From: Elmis aenea
Lineage: Eukaryota > Arthropoda > Insecta > Coleoptera > Elmidae
Direction of reading: 5' to 3'
Assembly (NCBI GenBank): GCA_947652605.1
Contig: OX393578.1
Coordinates: forward strand, 54,877,415 to 54,941,414
Length of the DNA: 64,000 nucleotides
This document shows, piece after piece, positions 1-12,242 of this stretch; the first letter of the stretch is position 1; the number at the start of each line of letters is the position of its first letter. The notes under the pieces are model-generated. The model saw only the letters and a program-made list of their open reading frames with translations, was not told the origin of the DNA and did no database searches. The translations under genes and the position numbers were made by a program.

Positions 1-197
1 CTTAGGTACCCCAGGCACAAATTTTACTTTTTTGTGAAAATTAGCAAACGATAACAAAAACCAGCTATAGCATATAACTCGTAGATATGTTTTTGAGGAT
101 TAGCTGGAGAGATACTTTTCCGAATTGAGTATTTTAGAAAAAAATGCAAAAAAACTGCTCTGGGGTACCTAAGTTACCCCACGTGGGTACGGAAAGG
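1..197. mobile_element. possible end of a second TTAA element, running off the window
   Basis: Reading leftward from the TTAA at 198-201 the sequence begins CCTTTCCGTACCCACGTGG and then carries GGTACC-type palindromic motifs (near 5-13 and 162-170) like those just inside the ends of the adjacent TTAA element. This looks like one terminus of a related piggyBac-type element whose other end lies before base 1. Only one end is visible, so the assignment is tentative. Confidence 0.3.
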
Positions 198-232
198 TTA
201 AGAATCGCACTATACATTTACGTTTTGTTTAA

Positions 233-1588
233 CCTTCTTCCCCATGACGTGGTACCCGGGTACTTTTTTCATATTCATTCGTAAAATATTCAGTATCCGG
301 CTTTTGATATAATTCTGAGCCTTTGTGACATCTTCAAACTAGTTAAGATAAACATATTATCGCAATTAAACATTAAAATTGTTAAATAAATTTGCAGAAA
401 AAAAATATTAAAATTGATTATTGCTATTCTCTATGACGAGGTACCAGGGTACCACGTGCATAAATAGTTCTTTTTGAATAAGAAACACAGAAGATTTATT
501 GGTAGTATGATAAAACACTATTACTACAAGGTACCTAAGTTTTATTTATAAAATTAAAAAAATCTTTCAAAAAGTAACATTGTATTACAAATCACTGCAA
601 GGAATACATTTTATAACTGTTTTAGTATGTTCTGCACATATCGGTTTGTTCCAAACTGTTGTTTTCCAAAGTTCTTTAATGTCCTCAGTATTAGAGTGAT
701 ATACTCCTGTTGCTATCAATATAGCTAAATATCCATCAAACTCTTCTTCTGTCAAATCTTTCCAAGTTTTCGGCGATTTATTAGGATTATCTACGTTCCA
801 TTTGTGGTAGAAAAGATTGTCTTTTCGATTGGTCTCCCGAATTATATTATTGCACATTACTGGAGTAAATATCCGTTGGAATGTATCTTTGATAAAAAGA
901 GTTTTCGTAGCTGTTGCAGGGCCTGGTTTTTGGCGTAAAATATTTTGTTTAAGTGATTGAGTTGTCATTTTAGAGGGCGTCGACTTTCATTGTGTACCGT
1001 CTTTACACAAAAATTCTGTTTCACTTTGTGCTTCCGCTTCTTGGTCACTATCTTCCTCTTCACTGCTTTCTTCTACTTCTATCTTATTTTGTTTCAGCGT
1101 AAACATCTTCAACATCTGAGTCTTCTTGTGAACCTGTGGCATTCAAGGGCAGCCATTCATCCTCTGATGCATCACCTTCAAAAGGTTCTTCTGTATCACT
1201 GTCCTCTATACATTTTTCCATATAAGCAACTTGTTCTTCATAAGTCATTCTAAAAATTTTGATTTAGAAAACGATTTTATATTATACTTTACTATTCCTT
1301 AAATACAGTCAAAATACAATATATATATATATATAATAAATAATACAGAATATTGATTTTAGGTTATTTTTGAAATTGTAAACTAACCTTTGAAATTCAC
1401 TTTTGGAAACGTCCCTATGGGGCACAGCCGTATTTCACCACTTTGTTAAACTTAATTCACAGAAACTAACCTAAAAGTTATGTATAGGTACAGCATAATA
1501 AAATGACATATTCGCAGTTTCTTAGTCATTGGTACCCGGGTACCTCGTCATAGAGCAACGAACAAAAATCTAACTGTGGGGAAGAAGG
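233..1588 (-). mobile_element. decayed piggyBac-like element, TTAA flanked
   Basis: The element is bounded by TTAA at 229-232 and at 1589-1592, the target duplication of the piggyBac superfamily. Both ends begin CCTTCTTCCCCA (12-bp inverted repeat), and subterminal inverted copies of GACGAGGTACC(C/A)GGGTACC occur near 246-262, 435-452 and 1531-1551. At 1356 bp it is much shorter than an autonomous piggyBac (about 2.5 kb). It keeps only the first part of a transposase on the minus strand, so it is an internally deleted, non-autonomous copy. A (TA)n microsatellite lies at about 1316-1335. Confidence 0.85.
585..1253 (-). pseudogene. piggyBac-like transposase, N-terminal remnant
   Basis: The reading starts at an ATG at 1253 with a strongly acidic N-terminal region (runs of Asp, Glu and Ser), typical of piggyBac transposases. 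A one-base frameshift near 1087 and an in-frame TGA near 979, where the family usually has Trp before a Lys-Thr/Ser-Pro segment, break it. The downstream open part (968 to 585, 127 codons) matches the start of the DDE_Tnp_1_7 domain: residues around FDGYLAILIATGVYHS correspond to the conserved helix near the domain's N-terminus. It stops before any catalytic Asp; the remaining two thirds of the gene is deleted. It cannot encode an active enzyme. The family call rests on this segment plus the TTAA ends of the enclosing element. Confidence 0.8.
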
Positions 1589-1592
1589 TTAA

Positions 1593-3568
1593 AAAGGTCC
1601 TCATTGGTCTTTTTATTATTGTTAATAATGGCATGAACACAGATTTACAGTAATTACTACGCAATCCTAAAAAAAAAAAAAAAAAATGTAACAAACTTCT
1701 CTATTTTTAAGTGCTTATACGAAAAGGAATGGATACGGTTTTGGGTCAGCCTGGAAAATATCTTAAACTTTGCATTTGAACTTGTGGAGACTCCTTCGTG
1801 TCGTTTTGCGTAGAACTCAGAACAGCTGCTAAGGTTTAAGAAAGTAAATAAAACCACACAAATCATGTAGGATAATATTTATTGCCAATTATCTTGTTGC
1901 CTTTTATAATTTTTAATATGCTATACACTGTATAGTATACACTTATACAGGGTATCATTAGTGCGGGATCGGTCGATTGTGGCTAAACGGTTTGAGATAG
2001 AAGGTTGATTCAAACGCTATTTCATAGTTTTCATGCGACCTTTTCACTGAAAAAAATATTTTTTAAATTTTTTCAAGGTTTTGTCTGTATTTAAAAAATT
2101 GTCCTTAAGTTATTTTTCAAAGAACAGAGTTGTAATAATAATAATTATTATTCGGTAAGGACATGCAGAAAACATTGCTCTATTCGTTCGATATAAAAAA
2201 GTTTGCATCACGCCTACAGGGTGTTCATAAGTAAGTGGCTACTTCCATGATTTTCAAAAGCTTGTAACTCAATTTTTTCAAATGCAAACCTCTGTACTTT
2301 CTTATGGCATCAAATTCGTCTTTAAGATAGCTTCATTTTCTGTTAACTATGTCCTATATCCAAAACTGATGCTTTTCGAGATAGAAATTTTTTCTTCTAC
2401 TCGTTATTGAAGCAAATAGAGTGCCTTAAAATATTTGCACTAACGGGTCACTCTGTATATGGTATTGTGGGGTTATTTTTTTTATTTCAATAAGGGTACG
2501 TCGTTATGTGTTAAGACCAATTAAAGTGTAAATTCTTGCACCGAATTAATCGATTATGAACAGACACGTGAGGTCACAAGACTTACAGACAGAAAACATT
2601 GACGAATTCCAGACAAATGGTAAAGTTTTTCAGAAGCTCCTGTCCGAATCAGTAAAAAACGAGATAAAAAGTCGCTAGAAACTAACGGACGGCATTAGGG
2701 CTGATATATAGCAAAGCGTGCTGGAAAAACCGTTCAGAGACGGAGTTACCTGAAAATTTTATGCGCAATTTCTTAGCAGCGCAGTTTCGTCACGGCCTTT
2801 TTCAACGGCAGATGTATTCACATACTCTCCGCCTCAATTTATTTGAAACATTTTCGACATAAATATTGCGATTCGGCTTTATCACCGTGGAATATGTTTG
2901 CGATAAAATTAATACTCGCGGTGCATTTTGCATTTTAAATAAGTTTCTTTATAACACGGTTTAACATAATTGGCAGTAAAAAAATAGTGATGAGAACACG
3001 ATTAATTTAAAACTTCGTAAAAGTTAATGAAAGTTTATAAAAACAACGACTTTTATATCAAAAATAAGAATCAACAATTTATGGAGATTTTAGCTTTAGT
3101 AAAATCAAGTAACGTTAACATATTATAGTCATCACTTAGAATCTTCAACAAACAAAATGTTTAAGTTCTGTCTTGCAACAAACGATTCTTCAGTAGATTT
3201 GTACATACCTAAGGTGAAACACATTAATATTAATATATTTATGTGCTAATACACAAGAAGGACAAGAACGTAATATAATGACCCTACTAGTAATATGGAT
3301 AAATAATTATAAATGGTTTTCAATTTTTTGTACCGATTCCCAAATGGTCGTGGATAATTTAATTCGAAAGTAGATTTTCAACATAAATTTGTTTGGTCTG
3401 TATTTTATTCGACCAACAATTAAATTATTAGTTTAATCATGAGAACATTTACGTTAAGAATAACTATTCCCAAATCAAATCAATTTGTTTTATAAAAAAT
3501 ATGCACAGAAGAGAAATAAGGTTGTTTGTCTTATTGCGCAGGCATGTGGCTAGATGCATATGTCATGA
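1593..3568. other. no gene seen; one small MITE candidate
   Basis: I see no coding region. The only structure is a possible 239-bp TA-flanked MITE at 2217-2455, whose ends are CAGGGTG and, inverted, CAGAGTGACCC. A similar CAGGGTATC end occurs at about 1950. Such ends recur in the better supported TA foldback elements of this window. Confidence 0.4.
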
Positions 3569-4250
3569 ATGAAGCTCCGTGAAGTTGGCTCCGCGATATT
3601 AAGCACAAAATCTAAAATATATTCCAAGATTTTGTGCTTATTTAGTGCTTTTTTGTGCTTTAAGAATAAACTTTATAACTGCAATAGTTTACGAGATATT
3701 TCAAAAATTGTTTTTGGACGCCAACTTCACGCTGGCTCCGTGATTTTGTCTGATTGTATTCAATTTGCTATAGGATTTAGTGCTTATTTAGTGCTTTTTT
3801 GTGCTTCAAGAATTAACTTGATAACTACTTTGGTTTAGGAGATATTTCAAAAATCGTATTTTGGTGCCAACTTCACGCTGGCTCCGCGACTTTGTCTGAT
3901 CCTATTTAATTTGCTAGAGGATTAAGTGCTTATTTAGTGCTTTTTTTGTGCTTCAAGAATGAACTTGATAACTACTTTGGTTTAGGAGATATTTCAAAAA
4001 TCGTATTTTGGTGCCAACTTCACGCTGGCTCCGCGACTTTGTCTGATTGTATTCAATTTGCTAGAGAATTTAGTGCTTATTTAGTGCTTTTTTGTGCTTC
4101 AAGAATTAACTTGATAACTAGTTTGGTTTAGGAGATATTTCAAAAATCGTACTTAGGCGCTAACTTAACGCTCACTCCGCAACTTTGTCTGATCGTATTC
4201 AATTTGCTAGAGTATTTAGTGCTTATTTAGTATTTAAACAGACCTCAGAA
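3569..4250. repeat. 146-bp tandem repeat, about 4.7 copies
   Basis: The motif TGCTTATTTAGTGCTTTTTT recurs at 3635, 3781, 3927, 4074 and 4220, giving periods of 146, 146, 147 and 146 bp. Each unit contains AACTTCACGCTGGCTCCG, GACTTTGTCTGAT and GGTTTAGGAGATATTTCAAA. Short ORFs across it only reflect the repeat. A diverged stray piece of the unit lies at about 4636-4715. Confidence 0.9.
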
Positions 4251-5147
4251 TATTATAGGGAGGTATTGGTTTTGTACTTTGATTTGTTGGATTCATAATT
4301 CGTGTACTGAACAAAAAGTTATATTTTATGTTCATCATCTTTATCTGATGTTACAACTTAAGGATTAATTTCTTTATATCCTATTGTATTTTATTGTTGT
4401 AAAGTTCAAACTCTACACATGTTTTCTTGTTTTGCAAATATAATTTTTTATTTTTGAGAATAGTTAAGTTCTTTAAATTTTGTATAACTGGTCAAGTTCC
4501 GATCGGTAAAACCCTTTAGTTTGGATTCGAAGCACCCTGTTGTGTGTAACACGTGCAAGTCACTTTTGTTCTAAAAATTTTTAAACCACTGTTGTTGGTT
4601 ACACTTTATCTCAACATCTTTTAAACACATATATTTTCTGTGCTTCAAGAATGCACTTTATATCTGCAGTAGTTTTTTATGAGATGCTTGAAAAATCGTA
4701 CTTGGGTGGCAACTTGGATTACCTTCGATAACGTGTAATTTCTTTATTTTGGAAGATAAGTTTTTGGAACCATAAACATTTAGGAGGCTTATACACTTAT
4801 TCACTTAATACGTTCTTAAATTTGATTTGCTGTATAGCAATAAATCGATTTGTATGGTTTCTGATACTTATTTATGTTTCACATCTAATATTTGCTTATT
4901 TATGTGGCATATTGCACATGCCAGCAAATAAATATTTTTTAAATTTGTTTCAGATGTGTAACAAACTAATATTTCCACGGTAAAATTAAAACACAAACTT
5001 TAAAGCATATTATAGATGTGAAATAAGAGGTTTTTGAAGCAATTGCAGTAGAATTATCAGTCACTAAAATACAAACAAACCAGCTAAAATTCTAAACAAG
5101 GGCATAGGTTGGACCATCTGAAACGACAAATAGTTTTTATGTTCGTT
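4251..5147. other. no gene seen
   Basis: AT-rich sequence without a supported ORF. The only recognisable item is the diverged 146-bp repeat piece at about 4636-4715. Confidence 0.6.
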
Positions 5148-6044
5148 AGAAAAAAATCAAAATTTCTTATTTTTTGATGCGCGCATCCTTTGCGAGTAAA
5201 ACAATACAAAGTTTTCAAAATCATTTCAAATGGTTCCCGAGAAAAACGTTAAAAACTAGACCCCTGCAAAAGCCGAAATTTGTTTGGAAAAATAAGCACC
5301 TCGGTTCACAAAAAAAATCATAACGTCGTTATGACGTGTGCAATATTCTTGAATTTGGGCTCAAAATGTAGCTAAAAGATGGGCGCATCTGATGACTTGT
5401 AGAAAGTGCATTTTAAAGTGTGTTTAGTATTCTTTACGGACGTCCGAAAATGGTGCTTAGAAATGGTCATTTTTGCGATCGCGTAAGCCATGAAACCGTG
5501 TTAAAAAAAATTCAAAATTTCTTATTTTCCGATGCACGCATCCTTTGCGAGTAAACCAATGCAAAGTTTTTATAATTATCTCAAACGGTTCCCGAGAAAA
5601 ACGTCAAAAACTAGACCCCTGCAAAAGCCGAAATTTGTTTGGAAAAATAAGCACCTCGGTTCACAAAAAAAATCATAACTTCGTTATGACGTGTGCAATA
5701 TTCTTGAATTTGGGCTCAAAATGTAGCTAAAAGATGGGCGCATCTGATGACTTGTAGAAAGTGCATTTTAAAGTGTGTTTAGTATTCTTTACGGACGTCC
5801 GAAAATGGTGCTTAGAAATGGTCATTTTTGCGATCGCGTAAGCCATGACCGTGTTAAAAAAAAATCAAAATTTCTTATTTTTTGATGCGCGCATCGTTTG
5901 CGAGTAAAACAATGCAAAGTTTTCAAAATTATCTCAAACGGTTCCCGAGAAAAACGCCAAAAACTAGACCCCTGCAAAAGCCGAAATTTGTTTGGAAAAA
6001 TAAGCCTCTCGGTTCACAAAAAAATTCATAACTTCGTTATGCAT
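5148..6044. repeat. ~354-bp tandem repeat, about 2.5 copies
   Basis: The landmark GATGCGCGCATCC (with variants) occurs at 5176, 5531 and 5884, so the period is 355 and 353 bp. Units share GGTTCCCGAGAAAAACG, CTAGACCCCTGCAAAAGCC, ACGGACGTCCGAAAATGG and TTTTTGCGATCGCGTAAGCC. The third copy is partial and ends after CATAACTTCGTTATG. A short lone piece (GTAATTTTTGCGATCGCG and following) sits at about 10808-10850, so the family also exists outside the array. Confidence 0.9.
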
Positions 6045-8818
6045 GTTTTACAAAAAGCCATATACCTTTTATTATATGATCTAAGCATAAAACTGATAAC
6101 ATTCAAAACTTATAAGTGTAAATTAATGTAATAGAATCATTGAATTGAACATTATCTACTATTATATATAGCCCATATTTTATTTACCTCGAATTTAAGA
6201 TTAATTTTGTAAGTTTTTTAGATATAGCTATGACTAAAAGAGCAGTAGGTAAATTTTTTTAATGTACACGCATTTGTAATAATACGTTAATAATTTTAAG
6301 TGGAAAGCGACATGGAAAATTATGTGCAATATAAACTGATGCACCTGTTAAATGACCTTTGTAATATTGAATTATTTGTACAAAATTATTAATTTACTTA
6401 CACAGTTGCGTTGTTTTATAATGAAATATACACTAAACTAACAACTAGTTAAAACCTCTCGCAATACTGCATACGCAAAGAATATTAAATTTGAACACAA
6501 ATAATATTAAAATATATAACAACTTGTCATTATGTGATGCATAGGAACTAGTCCGCTGCACATGGATTGTATGGAGATTGACGTCACGGCCAATCACAGC
6601 GCGTTTCCGAATTTGAATTATAAGGGGTATTTTAAAAATTTATTTCTCGGAACTGGACGATTTGTTTTTAATTTTTGGTGGTTGAGAATAAACTTTATAG
6701 ATCAGATTATCATTTAAAAAACATTTTATCAAGTTTTATTTTTTTGTGTAAACGCCCATTCGTATTAATGCAAAGAATATGATATTGTTACGCTAATATT
6801 TTATCTAAATAATATAATTTAAATTGATGCAATAAAGTTTGACGAACCGCGTTCAAAGGTATTATGTTTCAGACTACAAACTTAACAGTATTCGCACATC
6901 GTATGTTGTAATCGCACAATAAGGAAATTCTGTTAAGTTCATTATGTACCATGCACTTCCTGTTCAAATGTCAAGTTGCTAAGCCACGGTATTTGTTAAG
7001 AATCGTTTTGTACAATTGGAAGACAGTCAGTCATCGTTTGATTCACAATGGAGATGGCCGCGATACCCTGGTTCAGTAATGTTCAGTTCGCCCAAAATTA
7101 ACGTGAGATTCTTTAAGTAGTTTAGGTTTAGATGTCATTATGGGTTATATTAATAAATCTGCTCCTTAAGTCATTTGATTATTATTTTGGTAAATTCATC
7201 GATTCCCAGTTACGACCCCCAAAGAGCACGATGGCTTTAAGAATTAAACCTCCAAGCTAACGTGGCAATATTTTTAAGGAAAAATAAGGGGCAAAATCAG
7301 AAACCAATTAAAAATAAAACCTGTGGAAAGAAAAATTTAAGAAAGACACTTTGGATGATTAGGCCACATACGCAGTATGAAAGAAAACTAGAAAAGCATA
7401 CCCAACAAGACCTAAAGGATAAAGCAAAATAACAAAGATCCAGAAAATACATGTTTACAATTTTTCACTTGGGGTATTTTTAGATAAACACTTTGATGTA
7501 CATGGGTTCTGTGTATTGCCCTATTTTGTAGAATAACTTTGCCTCGTTAAATGCTAAAAGTTCCCAGTAATCATCAAATCTTGACTGTTTAGATTTTATA
7601 TGCATATAATGCAGATTTTATTAGTTACCAGAGATGAGGCTCCATACAAAATATCGCATTTTCTAGCTAAAAGCTTCACAATACAGTAAATTTTTAATGC
7701 CGCTTTTATAACCGACAAATGGTGTAGTTGTAAGTGCATTTTCAAATTTACATCAAACTGTAAACATTTATTTCCTTTTACTAAATTATTATCTGGCAAC
7801 AGACTTTTCATTTCAAGTTGACGATTAAAGCTGTTCAAAAGTTGTATTTACTTTTTTTTTTAACCTTGCTTCATTACAATTTTTATAACCCTATTTAAGT
7901 TGTTCTATTGCTTTGTCTTAGGGTGTTATATATTTTTAAGAAAGAAATTAAATCGATGAAATAGACATTAAAGGAAATGCATCGATGTATAACCAACAGT
8001 AAGTGGATGTATTCATCCTGGAAAAGTTCTAAGAGCGAATTCCACTTAAAGGAAGTTTTAAAAGCTTAATTCAACTTTACTAAACTCGTTGTAGAATGCA
8101 CGTCCAACCCAATAACGAAAATTACAATGCAATCACAATAAAACCCTCTGTAAGTAATGAAAACCAACCCAAGCTATAAATTCAATAGTTAACCACGCCA
8201 TCAATTTTTCACCAGATAATCAACTATTTTCTCTTTTTTCCAGAAATCTAAGTTTATAGGCCGTCTTCGATTGCTTTAAATATTTGGGACGGCTTTTAGG
8301 CTGACGACGGAAGTTACACGCAAGTTTCTTCGAGCTAATCGCATGAAATTTGTGTAAAATTAATTTAAATTAAAATTATTTTATTTTGTTTTAGTAATCT
8401 TTTGTTCCTGAAATGTAGATTGCTATGGTTAGAAATGCACAGGGTCTGTGTGGATTTTAACTACTCTATATCGTTTCATCATCAACATTAGAAATATAAA
8501 ATTTTGCATTCATAAGCTACAAAAATACCTCAATATTTAAAATCCACTCGGTCTGCTTCGTTTTTGGGAAATGATTGTCAACTTTTTTATCATTATTTTG
8601 TGTCGTATTAGATTTTTATCCGACCGCTTGAGAAATATCTTGGTGAATACAATGATTAACCAAGTGTGTAAAATACTTGCATTCCAACATGGTGTTTCGA
8701 TTTTCATTGCATTATCGGAGTTGATATTTAGCTTAATAACGAAGTTATTAAAAACTCGTGGAGCAATATCGTTTTTAATTTATGTAGAGAATCTAACCGT
8801 AAAAGCGGAGTTCTAATA
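6045..8818. other. no gene seen
   Basis: I find no ORF with recognisable similarity, no terminal repeats and no RNA gene in this AT-rich stretch. Host non-coding sequence or old unrecognised repeats are both possible. Confidence 0.5.
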
Positions 8819-8820
8819 TA

Positions 8821-10399
8821 CAGGGTGTCCCCGTTATCACCGCGAATATTTTAAGTGGTGATAGAGGACCTTTTTCTAAGAAAAAAATTCAAGTAAAATT
8901 TTTTACTAAAATCAAATGCTAAGCTGATATCAACACTTACTTGATTTTTTTACACTTCTGCATTTATAAGACTCTGTAGCCGAAAATATCAATTTTATCG
9001 TAAAATACCTTTAAGCTTTTTAATAAAGCATGAAATTCACTACAAAATTAGTTTTATTTATTTTTTGTCTACAGGCAATGGTTTGAGAGTTATAAAGCAG
9101 TTTGTACAAAAAAAATTACAAAATTTAATTGTTTTTTAGACTTTGCAACCGCTGTATCTTTAAAACGAAAGGTTGTACAAAAAAACCGGCGGCCCATTCC
9201 GGATAGCAAATTTTATGGGCTACAACTTTGGTTAAGTGAAATTTTTTGAAAATCAAACCGATTTTCCGGAAAAGCTGAAAATATGGAATAGAGTGCAAAA
9301 ACTAAATTTCCTACAAATATTGTTATGTATTTAAAAATGCTTTTAAAGAAAGTGCGATTACGTAATTGAATGATGGAGGTCATTTTGAACACTTATTGAA
9401 GTAATTTTGTGGTTACATGTTCATTTTATTGCGTCCAGATGGATTTGCATTGTTTTGCATTTTATCGTTTTTTTTTTTTACCTTTTTCACTATTATAAAC
9501 ATTTCTATGATACATTTAGTTTTATTGAACAACATATTTACCGAAGTTGTAGTCCGTTAAATGCCTTATCCGCAATAGGCATCCGTTTTGCTCTACGACG
9601 TTTCGTTAAAAAGATGCGGCGTTTTTAAAAATTTACATAACTTATTTACATGCAATTTAACAATTTTTTGTTAAATTTGTTCATTAGCTCCTTAAAAAAA
9701 AATGATAAGGGGTGGTTTTCTGAAGAATTTCAAACTTCATAAAAAGCTTTGAAACTGATGAGATACATAATTTTATGAATGTTGCCGATGCTATGGCATT
9801 TTTAAATACAAAATATCATAATTACCGGGAGTTTTTGTTTTTCGAAAACGATAAAATGCAAAACAATGCAATCACGTAATCGCACTTTCTTTAAAAGCAT
9901 TTTTAAATACATAACAATATTTGTAGGAAATTTTGTTTTTGCACTCTATTCGGTTTGATTTTCAAAAAATTTCACTTGACCAAAGTTGTAGCCCATAAAA
10001 TTTGCTATCCGGAATGGGCCGTCGGTTTTTTTGTACAACCTTTTGTTTTAAAGATACAGCGGTTGCAAAGTCTAAGAAACAATTAAATTTTGTAAATTGT
10101 TTACATTTTTTTGTACAAGCTGCTTTATAACTCTCAAACTATTGCCTGTAGACAAAAAATAAATAAAACTAATTTTGTAGAGAATTTCATGCTCTATTAA
10201 AAAGCTTTTAGGTATTTTACGATAAAATTAATATTTTCGGCTACAGAGTCTTATAAATGCAGAAGTGTAAAAAAATCAAGTAAGTGTTGATATCAGCTTA
10301 GCATTTGATTTAAGGAAAAAAATTTACTTGAAATTTTTTCTTAGAAAAAGGTCCTCTATCACCACTTAAAATATTCGCGGTGATAACGGGGACACCCTG
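8821..10399. mobile_element. TA-flanked foldback element, copy 1
   Basis: The element begins CAGGGTGTCCCCGTTATCAC and ends with its reverse complement. It is flanked by TA (8819-8820 and 10400-10401), as in Tc1/mariner-type targets. The two arms are inverted copies of each other over most of their length (several hundred bp each), for example GTGATAGAGGACCTTTTTCT on the left and its complement near 10350. No transposase is present. The 73-codon ORF inside at 9407 belongs to the repeat. A second copy lies at 32274-33971. Confidence 0.85.
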
Positions 10400-10401
10400 T
10401 A

Positions 10402-10954
10402 TTTGTCTCTGAGAAGAATCCCAAAAAAGAGTCTAAAAGTTGTTAAACTTGCCTTAACAATCCTTTTAAAAACCGTGGAACTGTAACATTTAAAGTATTT
10501 TGAAAGTAAAATACAGAGGGGCTATAGGGTTTGACTATTTTGATTTAGGTGCCATATCCGTGAAGCAAATCTTGGCGATGTGCCTGGCTTAATTGTCAGG
10601 TTTACTTCTGTTCTAAAGATTTGTATAGATGTTTTGCCGTACCATTGTCTCACTAGGAAGGGTCACGATATGTTGTCGCTAGAATCTGATCAAGGCTGTC
10701 TTTATTATTGCATCAAGAACATCAAAACTAAATGTTTTGCAGAGTTATACGTGCCACTGACCATTTCCTTCGGAAAAATAGGGGAAAAACTGAACAGCTG
10801 ATTAATAAAGGTAATTTTTGCGATCGCGTTGGCCATGAAATCGTCAGAGATAAAATCGAAATTTGTAGTTATTCTTGTTAAGCCAGCTAGTTGATAGGGT
10901 TTTATTTTGTTACTAAGTGCATTACATACTTTTTATTTAGTTTTCTGTTATATA
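10402..10954. other. no gene seen; fragment of the 354-bp repeat
   Basis: The 73-codon ORF at 10580-10801 shows no recognisable family. The piece at 10808-10850 matches the 354-bp tandem repeat (TTTTTGCGATCGCG, then GCCATGAAA). Confidence 0.5.
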
Positions 10955-11299
10955 TGCCTAATTTACATTGGTATAGTAGCTAAAGCAAGTTACTAAATCA
11001 AGTAGCTAAAGCAAGTCACTAATCAAGTAGCAAAACTTGTCAAAATTTTGGTTTAGTGAGTGTTTACACAATACATACGTGGTCTACACCCAATTTAAGG
11101 AAATTGTTTAGTATTTGACAATAAATGAAGTATCGTCTTCAAGTAAATAGTAATGATTTCTATTTACTTTACTCAAAAAGTCACTAAATTGTTTACTTGC
11201 GCAAGTACTAAACAAAACTGTCTACACGGTGCAAGTAGCTAAATTTAGTTACTTGATTTAGTTACTTGCATTAGCTACTATACCAATGTAAATTAGGCA
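10955..11299. mobile_element. 345-bp inverted-repeat MITE
   Basis: The left end TGCCTAATTTACATTGGTAT and the right end are inverted copies over about 55 bp, continuing through AGTAGCTAAAGCAAGT. A possible ATA target duplication lies at 10952-10954 and 11300-11302, but the flanks are AT-rich, so the superfamily is uncertain. The arms carry internal AAGTARCTAAAT direct repeats. It ends 32 bp before the LTR that starts at 11332. Confidence 0.75.
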
Positions 11300-11331
11300 A
11301 TAAACAAATGTGTTAGACTACTACTTTATAT

Positions 11332-11944
11332 TGTTACATACGGCCTTTGCAGTACCGTAGTAACGGTTGAGAGGTACATCAACGATTCGGGATCAGGGGG
11401 TTAAGCCATTAAGCACAACAGTTTGAAATATAACAACAAGTTTATTAATAAGTAAAACAACTTACATGAAGAACTTACATGAGGAAATACATGGTTATTT
11501 TCACTTGGTCGGAGCCCAGAGATACACCATGAATCGACATTAGATTCTGATCTTCCTGTGTATTTTTGGGCTTCTTTTATACCAAGATTCAAGGCTTAAT
11601 TTTTACAATAACATGTTTTGCTAAAACTATTGTTAACAAACAATTTGACCAAAATCAGGATGTGGTTATTGGATCAATGTCAAATAACAAGTTATTTGTT
11701 AACCTTGACATTTTCAATGAAATAACAATTTGTTTGTCGACCTCGACATTTTCCAAAATAACGCATTTTACAAAACACTACGCGTGTGCAGATGACATCA
11801 TATATGTCGTTCCAAAACCGAACGATCTATTAAGAAATGACTTAGCTAAACCTCTTCACCAATACCACAACCAACATGGTCTAAACTATTAAAGTTGGTA
11901 GATTAGCATAAGCGTTTTATGAGATGTGATTCACCAGCGCGACA
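11332..11944 (-). repeat. 3' LTR (613 bp)
   Basis: This copy differs from the other LTR only in a few bases around 11465-11490, where it reads GAAGAACTTACATGAGG against GAAGGATAACATGAAG. The minus strand carries TATAAAA at 11575-11581 and AATAAA near 11440, in the order expected for an LTR promoter and polyadenylation signal. Confidence 0.9.
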
Positions 11945-12242
11945 CACGCCCCGGTACGAACGAAGTCCGACCCCGGACTTAAAACAACAACATTTGAAAA
12001 AATCGGGGCTTTTAGCGAACATTCGTCGGTGGTAACATGGGTATGTAGAAATCACAACTCATAGGTGCCAAGGGTCGAGGATGCCTAGAATTTGTAGGAT
12101 AATCGGTTTTTTCTGTGAAGCAGGAAAAAATCTGAAATTGTAGCGATAGCTGTACTGGTGGGAGTAACGTAACCACCAGAATCGGGGAACGCCTGGACGT
12201 TCCACGAGACTGGACAGTGGTCGAGTTTCCCCCTAGGCCCAG

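Noticed and set aside
3569..4131. Two similar short ORFs suggesting a gene family
   Set aside because: They reflect the 146-bp tandem repeat, which shifts frame between units.
7596..7838. 80-codon minus-strand ORF and other 60-100 codon ORFs in the 6-9 kb region
   Set aside because: Length is within chance expectation, composition is AT-driven and no motif is recognisable.
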